Below are positions 42,110 through 50,349 of a DNA stretch of 50,509 nt, piece by piece. The stretch covers positions 1-50,509 of the forward strand of contig SYDY01000099.1 in assembly GCA_005801425.1 (NCBI GenBank), in the 5' to 3' direction. The notes beneath the pieces are model-generated. The model saw only the letters and a program-made list of their open reading frames with translations, did no database searches and was not told the DNA's origin. Within the stretch, counting starts at the first letter, position 1; every line of letters starts with the position of its first letter. This DNA comes from Bdellovibrionales bacterium. GTDB taxonomy: Bacteria > Myxococcota > XYA12-FULL-58-9 > SYDY01. The position numbers were made by a program, and so were the translations under genes.

Positions 42110-44554
42110 GTGCTGCAAAAGGCCGGTGATCGTATTGTTCGCGCCGTTGAACGCGCTTTAAGCACTGCAGCGCTGTGGAGCTATCGCCGCGCCTGGATGG
42201 CCATCGCTTTGGTGTCCATCATCTCAGGATGGGCCTGGGCGGGCTTAGGACGGCTTCATGTGGATGCTGATCTCACACGTCTCTTGCCCGAAACGTTTGA
42301 AAGCGTCCGCGATATCGAAGAACTGACCCAGCGTTTTGCCGGTGTAGGCTATTTGGTGGTGACGGGTCACAGCAAAGATCCTGAAAAGCTCAAACGTTTC
42401 GCCGAAGATATCGCGCCCAGGCTTGAGGCGTTGGATGACGTACGCTTTGTGGATTTCAAACGGCCCATTCCGTTTTTTGAAGAACACGGACTGTATTTTC
42501 TCGATGTCGAAGACATTAAAACAGTCACGGCACGATTAGAAAAACGCATCGCCTACGAACGCCAAATCCACAATCCTCTTTATATGGCGTTTGAAGATGA
42601 TATTGAACCGCCCTCCATCGAATTCGACGATCTCAAACAAAAATACGATTCGTCATCAAGCCACGCATGGATAGCCCGCCAAGGTGACGAACTTTATTAT
42701 CTAGACAAAGACAAAGGCATGATTGCGGTGCTGGTTAAACCCACACGCCTCGCCAATGATCTCGTATTTACACAATCCATCGTCAAGCACGTGCAAACCG
42801 TAGTGGATAGCATGGATCTCAGCCCATACGGCCCCGATTTTACCGTCGATTACACAGGGCGATTTAAAAAGCGGGTCGATCTGCAAAATCAGATCCAACG
42901 TGATCTGCGCTTTGCAACGTTGCTCTCATTCGCCCTCGTGGTTTTTTACGTCGCATTCCATTTCCGTCGCATCACCGCCGTCTTTTTGGTGATCATTCCC
43001 TTGGCGATTGGGCTCATGTGGGCCTATGGGGCTGCGGGATGGATGTTTGGCGACCTCAATATTCTCACGGCATTTATAGGGGCCATCATCACGGGTCTCG
43101 GCATTGATCACGGCATTCACCTTCTGGCCCGCTACACCCACGAACGCACAGGACCAGGCGGTGCAAGCGGCGCCATCGAACGCACATTCTCGTTGACAGG
43201 ACGAGCCGTCATTATCGCGGCCATTACCACCATCGTTGGATTCTTCGGTCTTGCATGGTCCGAATTTCGCGCATTCCGTGAATTTGGACTCATCGCCGCC
43301 ATGGGCATGGCCATGGTGGTTATCACCAACGGTCTTCTATTGCCTCCCCTTTTGGCGCTTGCTGAAAAATGGGGCTGGGAGCCCTACGCACCTGATCCAC
43401 ACGTCCGCGAAACACGTCAACTCATCGCCAGATGGCATCGACCTATTCTTGTCGGCATGGGGATCTTGCTTGTTGTTGCGCTTTTCGGCACCCAATATTT
43501 ACGATTCAACTACGACTTCCGAGCCCTTGAAGCCCACGACTTGCCCTCCTACAAACTTGATACGCAAGTGAATCAAATCTTGGGTTATTCGCAAACCCCC
43601 GTGATCATCATGGCCGAGAGTGAAGATCATGAGCGGCAAATCACACAGGCCTTGCGCAAACGGCACGATGATGCAGGCCACAACACCACCATCGATTTTA
43701 TCGCAAGCGTGGCCGATCTCGTGCCTCCCAACCAAGAAGAAAAACAGCGTTGGATCCAAAAACTTGGGACCTCACTCGCCGACGTCAAACCCGCATGGCT
43801 CAAAGATGCTGAGCAACGAAAACTTCTCACCAAGCTCATCGATGCTACCAAGGCCGAGCCATTCACCCGCGAAGAGCTTCCACCCGATATTCGCAAACAA
43901 TTTAATCCCGGCGGCGATACCCATATCGCAGGATTTGTTCTTGTGTTCCCCTCCATCAATCTTGCAGATGGCAAGCATGTTTTAAATTTTGCCAAAGAAA
44001 TCCGAGGCATCACCTTGGCTGATGGACGTCGCATCGGTGTTGCTGGCGAAGCGATGATTTTAGCGGACATTCTCAATATGGTATCCAAGGAAGCCCCGCC
44101 GGTTTTGGCACTCACGGTACTCGCCGTGCTGCTTACGCTCATCATCCTGATGCGACGTTTTCGTTCTGCCATGCTTGCGCTTATTCCCGCCGTGTTGACC
44201 ATGATCTACACATGCGGATTTCTTCCCTTCGTGGGCGGCGAAATCAATTATCTCAACATGGTGATGATCCCTGTCCTGTTTGGCATGGCCGTGGATGGTG
44301 GCGTCCATATTGTGACCGCCGTTGAAGCAGGCGAAAGTTTGCCCAGGGTGATGTTTGAAACAGGACGCGGCATTGCGGGCGCCATCATCACCACAGCCTT
44401 AGGCTTTGGTGCACTCCTGGTCGCACGCCATGCAGGTCTCAACAGCGTGGGACTTTTGTCGCTCACAGGCCTCACGTTCAATCTGATCGCATGCTTGATT
44501 GGACTACCCGCCCTTTTGTGGGAAAGATTGTCTGTCCGAGGAAAAAAGCAATGA
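42110..44554 (+). CDS. RND/MMPL-family exporter (HpnN-like)
   Basis: An 814-residue inner-membrane transporter with the two-fold RND layout. One N-terminal helix (about 28-48) is followed by a large periplasmic loop (50-265), a five-helix bundle (about 270-425), a helix near 445-465, a second loop (465-660) and a final bundle to 810. The conserved SSD-like segments contain GLGIDHGIHLLARY in the first half and FGMAVDGGVHIVTA in the second, carrying charged residues used for proton coupling. It resembles hopanoid-associated and other lipid RND transporters. The GTG start is supported by TAGGAG nine bases upstream. It overlaps the MlaC-like gene (ATGA), followed by a TolC-like channel, forming a trans-envelope lipid or hydrophobic-compound export system. 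Confidence 0.9.
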   Translation: MLQKAGDRIVRAVERALSTAALWSYRRAWMAIALVSIISGWAWAGLGRLHVDADLTRLLPETFESVRDIEELTQRFAGVGYLVVTGHSKDPEKLKRFAEDIAPRLEALDDVRFVDFKRPIPFFEEHGLYFLDVEDIKTVTARLEKRIAYERQIHNPLYMAFEDDIEPPSIEFDDLKQKYDSSSSHAWIARQGDELYYLDKDKGMIAVLVKPTRLANDLVFTQSIVKHVQTVVDSMDLSPYGPDFTVDYTGRFKKRVDLQNQIQRDLRFATLLSFALVVFYVAFHFRRITAVFLVIIPLAIGLMWAYGAAGWMFGDLNILTAFIGAIITGLGIDHGIHLLARYTHERTGPGGASGAIERTFSLTGRAVIIAAITTIVGFFGLAWSEFRAFREFGLIAAMGMAMVVITNGLLLPPLLALAEKWGWEPYAPDPHVRETRQLIARWHRPILVGMGILLVVALFGTQYLRFNYDFRALEAHDLPSYKLDTQVNQILGYSQTPVIIMAESEDHERQITQALRKRHDDAGHNTTIDFIASVADLVPPNQEEKQRWIQKLGTSLADVKPAWLKDAEQRKLLTKLIDATKAEPFTREELPPDIRKQFNPGGDTHIAGFVLVFPSINLADGKHVLNFAKEIRGITLADGRRIGVAGEAMILADILNMVSKEAPPVLALTVLAVLLTLIILMRRFRSAMLALIPAVLTMIYTCGFLPFVGGEINYLNMVMIPVLFGMAVDGGVHIVTAVEAGESLPRVMFETGRGIAGAIITTALGFGALLVARHAGLNSVGLLSLTGLTFNLIACLIGLPALLWERLSVRGKKQ

Positions 44555-45174
44555 ATTTATTATCAACCGTTTTCATCATGTCTTTGGTCTGCAACGCCGC
44601 CACGGCATCCACTCAAGATCCCAAAGCACGTACCGAGAGTTTGATCAAAACGTTGGCCCAAATAGAAAAGGCCGACAGCGCCACCGGTGCGTACACACAA
44701 CCTGCGCGCGAACACAACCGCGCCGTATTTAAAGATGTCGATACCTACTTTGATCTCAAAGGATTTTCGGCGTCCGCCATTGCACCCCACAAAGCCAAAT
44801 TCAATACCAAGCAGCTTCAATCTTTTCACGAAACGTTTATGCAATTGCTACGTATTGTTGCCTACCCCAAATCAGGGGCCTTCATGAAAGACGCCAAACC
44901 CACCATTAAAAACGTTGAACCACAGAATAAGAATGTGGCCGTCATGGTCCGTGGTTACTCGGCCGCCGACGATTTTGAAAGCCACACCACCTTTGTATGG
45001 AGCAAACAAAAGATGTGGCGCATTGCCGATGTGCAATTTGATGGTGCATCACTCTTGCAAGATTATCGCAATCAATTTGGGCGCATCGTAGAAAAAGAAG
45101 GCGCCGATGGACTTCTTAAAAAGCTACAGGATCGGCTCGCCAAAGAAAAAGCAAGCAAGGGCATGCCACTGTGA
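44551..45174 (+). CDS. MlaC/Ttg2D-like periplasmic lipid-binding protein
   Basis: A 207-residue exported protein. The signal peptide MNLLSTVFIMSLVCNAATAS follows the ATG at 44551, which overlaps the TGA of the exporter gene. The mature part fits the MlaC/toluene-tolerance family: FKDVDTYFDLKGFSASAIAPH, a FHETFMQLLRIV helix, then strands with VMVRGYSA and MWRIADVQFDGASLLQDYRNQFGRIVEKEG. MlaC carries phospholipids between the inner and outer membranes. Here the partner is an RND exporter rather than the MlaFEDB ABC complex. It is followed by a TolC-like gene with a GTGA overlap. Confidence 0.88.
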   Translation: MNLLSTVFIMSLVCNAATASTQDPKARTESLIKTLAQIEKADSATGAYTQPAREHNRAVFKDVDTYFDLKGFSASAIAPHKAKFNTKQLQSFHETFMQLLRIVAYPKSGAFMKDAKPTIKNVEPQNKNVAVMVRGYSAADDFESHTTFVWSKQKMWRIADVQFDGASLLQDYRNQFGRIVEKEGADGLLKKLQDRLAKEKASKGMPL

Positions 45175-46505
45175 CAACGTTCATACTCGCGTTGCTGATA
45201 TTGACATCACAACCTGAACCTTTGGATCTCAAAGGATGCATCGCGGTTGCATTGCGCGAAAGTGGCACCGTTCAACAAGCACGCGCACGCATCGAGATCT
45301 ACAAAGCACGTCTCAAACAGGTTGAATCGGTCTATTATCCCAAAATTCAAACGCTCTTTTATGTGGCGCCCATGTTTACAGTCCGCGGTGATGCAACCAC
45401 CAACATCGAGCGCAAATTTGGCCCCGGAGATTGGGGCCCCTACACACGCCTTGAAGCCCAATTCGCATGGCCCTTTTACAGTTTCGGCCGCGTTGAAGCA
45501 GGCAAAGATGCGGCTACCCATCGCATGAATGTTGAACGTGCCAGACTTCAAGCCACGGAGCAAAGTGTGGCGCTCGAAGTGAGTCGCTTGTATTTTTTAC
45601 GTTTGTTCGCACAAAGCATGGTCCCTGCGATCACCCATGCCCGTGATATTATAGACAAAGCCATTGAGACAGCAGAGCACATGCATGCCAAAGGCCAAGG
45701 CGTGACCACCGTCGATCTTGCAAAGTTGCAATACGGAAAAAATGAATTGGCACGCCATCTTCGCACCGCTGAACGCGGCATTCTTGTTGCAGAAGCCGCA
45801 CTCAAGCACACCATGGGACTTCTTCCCGAAGATCCCTTGCAATTCACTGAAAACAAACTGAACCCGCTCCCCGAAATTCTTGAAGCCAGGCCCTTGGTGA
45901 CGCTTCTCGAAGAAGCCGCCTCCCAACGTCCCGAATGGGCCCAACTCGAACAGGGAAAAAAAGCGGCCATCGCATGGAGCCTGGCTGAAAAACGCGCCAA
46001 TTTTCCCGTACTCTTTTTCGGTGGACAATTGCAACTCGGCTGGGCCCCCACCCGCGATGACACCACCAATCCCTACCAATTCGATCCCTTCAATCAAATT
46101 TTTGGGGGTGTCGCATTGGGTTTTATGTGGGGGCTCGATCCTGCACTTGCCAAAGCAAAATCATTGGAAGCCGATGCCAATGCCGTCGAAGTCGATGGTC
46201 TGAAACGCTTCGCGGACACAGGTATTCCCGTTCAGGTGATCAAAGCCGCGTCCGATCGCGAACAGCATTTTGCAGCCGCCACAGACAGCCATGAAAGCGT
46301 ACGCTACACACGCCAGTGGGTCACCTTCGCATCCACGGCCTATGACTCCGGCACAGCCGATGCCCGCGATGTTTTGGAAGGCATTGTGGCCCATGTGCAA
46401 TCCAAACGTACATTGTATGAATCGATTCGTGATTTTAACATTGCCGAGGCCGAATTGGCCTATGCGGTAGGACACGACGTCCAAGAAAATAACACGAAAC
46501 CCTGA
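45171..46505 (+). CDS. TolC-family outer-membrane channel protein
   Basis: A 444-residue protein of the outer-membrane efflux family, which trimerises into a channel-tunnel through the outer membrane and periplasm. A short signal-like N-terminus (MTTFILALLILTSQ) is followed by two repeats of long alpha-helical hairpins: LKGCIAVALRESGTVQQARARI opens the first, and the strand-helix segment with ARPLVTLLEEAASQRPEWAQ opens the second. Its GTG start overlaps the stop of the MlaC-like gene, making it the third gene of the export operon. No periplasmic adaptor (HlyD/AcrA type) is present in the operon. Confidence 0.86.
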   Translation: MTTFILALLILTSQPEPLDLKGCIAVALRESGTVQQARARIEIYKARLKQVESVYYPKIQTLFYVAPMFTVRGDATTNIERKFGPGDWGPYTRLEAQFAWPFYSFGRVEAGKDAATHRMNVERARLQATEQSVALEVSRLYFLRLFAQSMVPAITHARDIIDKAIETAEHMHAKGQGVTTVDLAKLQYGKNELARHLRTAERGILVAEAALKHTMGLLPEDPLQFTENKLNPLPEILEARPLVTLLEEAASQRPEWAQLEQGKKAAIAWSLAEKRANFPVLFFGGQLQLGWAPTRDDTTNPYQFDPFNQIFGGVALGFMWGLDPALAKAKSLEADANAVEVDGLKRFADTGIPVQVIKAASDREQHFAAATDSHESVRYTRQWVTFASTAYDSGTADARDVLEGIVAHVQSKRTLYESIRDFNIAEAELAYAVGHDVQENNTKP

Positions 46506-46559
46506 CCTCCAATTTACCGATAGTATGAGCTCGAATTTATTCTACAGGTGAATCGCCCC

Positions 46560-48380
46560 ATGGCATCCGTACCTGCTGTCCCAGCCAGAAGCATCCCCAC
46601 GGTCAGAGCCGTACACGACGTCGGTATCGAAGCATTTTTTAAAAAAAACCCAAAGGAAAGCCGTTGGCCGGACACCTTTGGAATACCCTACTGTGGCACA
46701 CCGCGATCGGTTTTGTGTCACCGCTTATTTGTGACGCCTCCTTCCCCCTCTATGGGTCCCCGCAGGGATGCTGGCGACGAAAAGATGCTCGCAGGTCACC
46801 ATGTCAATCAATGGGGCGACGTGAGAGTTTTGGAGTTAGATGAACACCTTTGCGAAGAACTGGCTCTTCCGAGTGAAACCCAGCAAGACACGTTTCAACG
46901 CGTTACCTATATTGCTTTGAATCATCCCTCGCGACACGAATGGCTTCGCCAATGTGCAGGGGTATTACCCGCCATCAGCATCTCTGAGATGGCGTTGATG
47001 TGCTATCTCATCAATGCTTCGGCAAAAGCCCCCAATGTCCACATAATACAGGCCGCACTTGCACAGTATGAACAACAAACCCCTGGCGTAGCCGGCAATC
47101 TCTCGCCTCTCCAATTTGGTCTTTGTTTCGACGTCCTTCTCACTGCCCTCGTTGGTATCCCAGAAACACGGGCGCAAACACTGCCGTACACCTATTATCC
47201 TGATTTATTTCGACTGGCCAAAACAGAAGCGCCACAGGTGATTGCGGGCACCCCCATCGCTTTCAACACATTCCTCGACTGGAGACCCTTGATCCCCACA
47301 ACACTATTGCATGCATTGAATGAGATCCTGACATCGCACCCCACGATCGAGCAACGCAAATATGCCCATCGCCTTCATGCACGGGTACGCACGCACCAAA
47401 GTAAAATTGAAAATGCAGAACACATCGCCGAAGCGACGCTTTATATCATCGCCAATGTTGATAAGCTGAAAGCACTTCAAGAAAAAGTTGATGTGCTACA
47501 ACAAGAAATAACATCTGCTGCAAAACAACGACGCCCCGAAACCGAAGAAGAACGCGAAGCGGTTTTCGCCCAATGGGAAAAAGACCCCTCACACCGAAAG
47601 CCACGCCCAACCCAACAAAAAGAAGCACCCAAGCAACACAGCGAAGCGGGCCCTTCTGCCGTTGATGAAAGCCCCGAAATACAGTCACCCACATCGCCCT
47701 TGGAAGAGGGCATTGCCTTCGTCGATGGTCACATGCCCGAAGAAGATGCTGATGACACGAGAGACTGGCAGCTTTATGGCAAAGCACCGCACACACCCCA
47801 AGAAGAGATCTCACCTTTTAATCTTGCGCGTACCCTACTTGGCAGCAATGCGAATGCAAACACATTCATTGGTAAATCTGGAAAACTGCACAGTTTCGAT
47901 GGTCACATTTTTGTATCCACCTTGTCCCGCGAGGCCTTCTCAGAACACACACGCCACTGGGACCCTGGAACATTTCCTTCGCCCGCACACAGCGTGGCAT
48001 ACCATCTCGAAAAACATGGCAAACCGGGAACCGCAGTCGCCATCAACGATTTCATGACAAGCCCCAAAAAGCTTCCATATACGCTCTATGACAACCCCAT
48101 CGCAGGTGGAACCGCTCAATATCGCCAATATGTTTGGCCCACAAAAGACGGCGATTTGGCCATCCGAACCACCCATCCTTCTCCCGAAAAACCACCCCAA
48201 GTATTGACCGCTTTTTACACCCTCAATGATCCCAATCGCGATCCGCTGGTCGGCCTCGAGTGGCACGAGCAAACGAACAGCCGCATCAGGCCTGAACTGC
48301 GCACATTGAAAGGCAATGAAGGAAAAATGGCGTCATTCATGCAGGCCTTGTGGCCAGGGGTGGGAGGAGCCCCAAAATAA
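46560..48380 (+). CDS. large protein of unknown function with coiled coil and distinct C-terminal domain
   Basis: A protein of about 606 residues from ATG 46560, supported by AGGTG nine bases upstream (the GTG at 46548 is possible). There is no signal peptide. A mostly helical N-terminal region (about 100-290) is followed by a coiled coil (about 290-330, KLKALQEKVDVLQQEITSAA), a charged low-complexity linker rich in Glu, Pro and Lys (330-420), and a compact C-terminal domain (about 430-600). That last domain contains HSVAYHLEKHGKPGTAV and QYRQYVWPTKDGDLAIR. The modular layout resembles secreted effectors or polymorphic toxins, and the H-x-x-x-H and late Thr-rich strand vaguely recall RNase toxin domains, but this is weak. 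Confidence 0.7.
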   Translation: MASVPAVPARSIPTVRAVHDVGIEAFFKKNPKESRWPDTFGIPYCGTPRSVLCHRLFVTPPSPSMGPRRDAGDEKMLAGHHVNQWGDVRVLELDEHLCEELALPSETQQDTFQRVTYIALNHPSRHEWLRQCAGVLPAISISEMALMCYLINASAKAPNVHIIQAALAQYEQQTPGVAGNLSPLQFGLCFDVLLTALVGIPETRAQTLPYTYYPDLFRLAKTEAPQVIAGTPIAFNTFLDWRPLIPTTLLHALNEILTSHPTIEQRKYAHRLHARVRTHQSKIENAEHIAEATLYIIANVDKLKALQEKVDVLQQEITSAAKQRRPETEEEREAVFAQWEKDPSHRKPRPTQQKEAPKQHSEAGPSAVDESPEIQSPTSPLEEGIAFVDGHMPEEDADDTRDWQLYGKAPHTPQEEISPFNLARTLLGSNANANTFIGKSGKLHSFDGHIFVSTLSREAFSEHTRHWDPGTFPSPAHSVAYHLEKHGKPGTAVAINDFMTSPKKLPYTLYDNPIAGGTAQYRQYVWPTKDGDLAIRTTHPSPEKPPQVLTAFYTLNDPNRDPLVGLEWHEQTNSRIRPELRTLKGNEGKMASFMQALWPGVGGAPK

Positions 48381-48489
48381 GTATCGATTGGGCGCTTCTT
48401 AATTTCAATTCCACAAAAAATCGATTATTATTTCTCATCTCATATTCATTACGGTAGGTTATTATCCTACTCGTTTCGGAGAGACCGCC

Positions 48490-49557
48490 ATGACGAAGAA
48501 CGTGATCCATGTTGTCGGCACAGGGACCATCGGTGAGCCATTGATTGCGCTCCTGTGTGATCTGCGCGTTTCCTTGGGCATCGACGAAGTCACGTTTTTT
48601 AAAAATACCCCACGCCGTGGCGACCGTCCCTTGCTCGAACAACTCACCAAGCGGGGTGCGCGTCTTGCTGCACGCCATGAACATGTGGGCGAGTTTCGTG
48701 CTCTCGGTTTTGAAGTCGCCTTTGAAGCCGAAGAAGCCATCAAACGCGCCACCGTGGTCATCGATTGCACCCCAAGCGACATGGGCCTTGAAAACAAAGA
48801 AAAATTCTACAAAAAGTATGCCGATCAAGTCAGTGGATTTGTGGCCCAAGGCAGCGAAGAAGGCTTTGGCACCCCTTATGCCCGCGGCATCAACGACAGA
48901 GTTCTTGAAGACAGCAAAGATCAATTTATCCAAGTGGTAAGCTGCAATACCCACAACATTTCTGTGTTGGTACAAACCCTTGCTGCCGTAGGCGGAGGTC
49001 TTGATCTCGAAGATGGCCGCTTCGTATGCCTACGCCGTGCCAATGATATTTCGCAAGACAGTGGATTTATTCCTGCACCTAAAGTGGGCAAACACGACGA
49101 CCCCATCTTTGGTACCCATCATGCCAAAGACGCCAATCGCTTGTTTAAAACCATGGGACACGATCTTAAACTGTTTTCAAGTGCTTGCATGCTCAACAGC
49201 CAGTACATGCATGCTATGCACTTTTCGTTGCGCCTCGGCCACAAGGTCACCCGTGAGGATGTCATCAGCCGCTTCCGCGACAATCCTCGCGTTGCCGTCA
49301 CCGAAAAAACCACTGCCAACAGTATTTTTTCCTTTGGCCGCGAACACGGACATCACGGTAGAATTCTTAGCCAAACCGTTGTGGCCTTGCCCACACTCAC
49401 CGTGCGCGATGAGCACGAAGTGGTCGGTTTTTGCTTCACACCCCAAGATGGCAATTCACTGATGAGCTCCGTGGCCGCTGCCATGTGGTTTATTGATCCT
49501 GGCATGGCAAAAAGTCATCTTGGGCCGTTGCGCGCATACTTGTTCCAAGAAGTCTAA
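48490..49557 (+). CDS. type II (archaeal-type) glyceraldehyde-3-phosphate dehydrogenase homologue
   Basis: A 355-residue dehydrogenase similar to archaeal GAPDH rather than to the usual bacterial enzyme. It has the N-terminal nucleotide motif VVGTGTIGEPL, then TVVIDCTPSDMG and FVAQGSEEG, which match the archaeal V-I-D-C-T-P-x-G and Q-G-G-E blocks. The catalytic cysteine is in VVSCNTHN (C152; archaeal S-C-N-T-T). The region after it is diverged, so the true substrate may differ from glyceraldehyde-3-phosphate. GGAGAG eight bases before the ATG is a good ribosome-binding site. A helical unknown follows after 14 bases. Confidence 0.85.
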   Translation: MTKNVIHVVGTGTIGEPLIALLCDLRVSLGIDEVTFFKNTPRRGDRPLLEQLTKRGARLAARHEHVGEFRALGFEVAFEAEEAIKRATVVIDCTPSDMGLENKEKFYKKYADQVSGFVAQGSEEGFGTPYARGINDRVLEDSKDQFIQVVSCNTHNISVLVQTLAAVGGGLDLEDGRFVCLRRANDISQDSGFIPAPKVGKHDDPIFGTHHAKDANRLFKTMGHDLKLFSSACMLNSQYMHAMHFSLRLGHKVTREDVISRFRDNPRVAVTEKTTANSIFSFGREHGHHGRILSQTVVALPTLTVRDEHEVVGFCFTPQDGNSLMSSVAAAMWFIDPGMAKSHLGPLRAYLFQEV

Positions 49558-49571
49558 TCGTAGATAGTGGA

Positions 49572-50318
49572 GTGATGTCTCCACCAACCACTAAAAAAAG
49601 TTTGTCGGATCTTGTGCAAGGCATTTTGCGTCCCTCGGATCGCGATGCCTCGCCTCGCCCCGTAGAACATCCCGAACCCCGAAAAATGCACGTTGACACA
49701 CCACCGACAAACGCTGTCTCAAACACCACCCAAAGCGCCATTGATCACTATTTTGAGGCCACCGGAGGTGAAGAACGCGATCGCGCTTTTCTAAAACTTA
49801 CCGCGGTACACTCACCCACCATGGATGTCTTTTTGCGCGCCATGGTCGATGAAGATTTAGACCCCGTAATGCAGCTTGCTGCCGCCATTGAACTCCTCAA
49901 ACGTGGGCACACAGAGATAGGGGAAATCCTACAACGCTATGCCGATGATGAAAGCGATCCCGCCATGGCTGCCGATGCATTCATCGCGCTTCTATCAAAT
50001 CTGCCGAAAGAGTCCGCCCTGCAAAAGGTCATCCAAACATGGACCGACGAAAAACGTGGCGTCGATGTACGCTGCGAATTGATGGAAACGGCTGCAGCCC
50101 TGTGGGGCGCCGAACTTCTTGCCTTGGCACGTGCCCAGCTCTTGCATACGCAACCCAACGCCATTGTGCCCGATATGATTGAACAACTGATCTTGCTCCA
50201 TGCAGAACACGATCGTGTCGCAGGGCTCGCATGGGCCAAAGAAGCGCAAGCCCTCTTCCATGGCAACCGGCGTCTGATACGTGCACTCGAAGAAGGCATG
50301 GATGCGTTGATCGATTAG
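49572..50318 (+). CDS. helical (HEAT-like) protein of unknown function
   Basis: A 248-residue protein. The first 60 residues are polar and Pro-rich and probably disordered. The rest is a series of amphipathic helices of 15-20 residues (for example VMQLAAAIELLKRGHTEIGE, DPAMAADAFIALLSNLPKES, GAELLALARAQLLH), consistent with HEAT-type repeats. There is no signal peptide or membrane segment. It is probably co-transcribed with the GAPDH-like gene. GTG 49572 and ATG 49575 are both possible starts; the nearby GGAG is too close to favour either. Confidence 0.78.
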   Translation: MMSPPTTKKSLSDLVQGILRPSDRDASPRPVEHPEPRKMHVDTPPTNAVSNTTQSAIDHYFEATGGEERDRAFLKLTAVHSPTMDVFLRAMVDEDLDPVMQLAAAIELLKRGHTEIGEILQRYADDESDPAMAADAFIALLSNLPKESALQKVIQTWTDEKRGVDVRCELMETAAALWGAELLALARAQLLHTQPNAIVPDMIEQLILLHAEHDRVAGLAWAKEAQALFHGNRRLIRALEEGMDALID

Positions 50319-50349
50319 CGAGGGATTGTGGAAACCCTCTAAAGTATTA

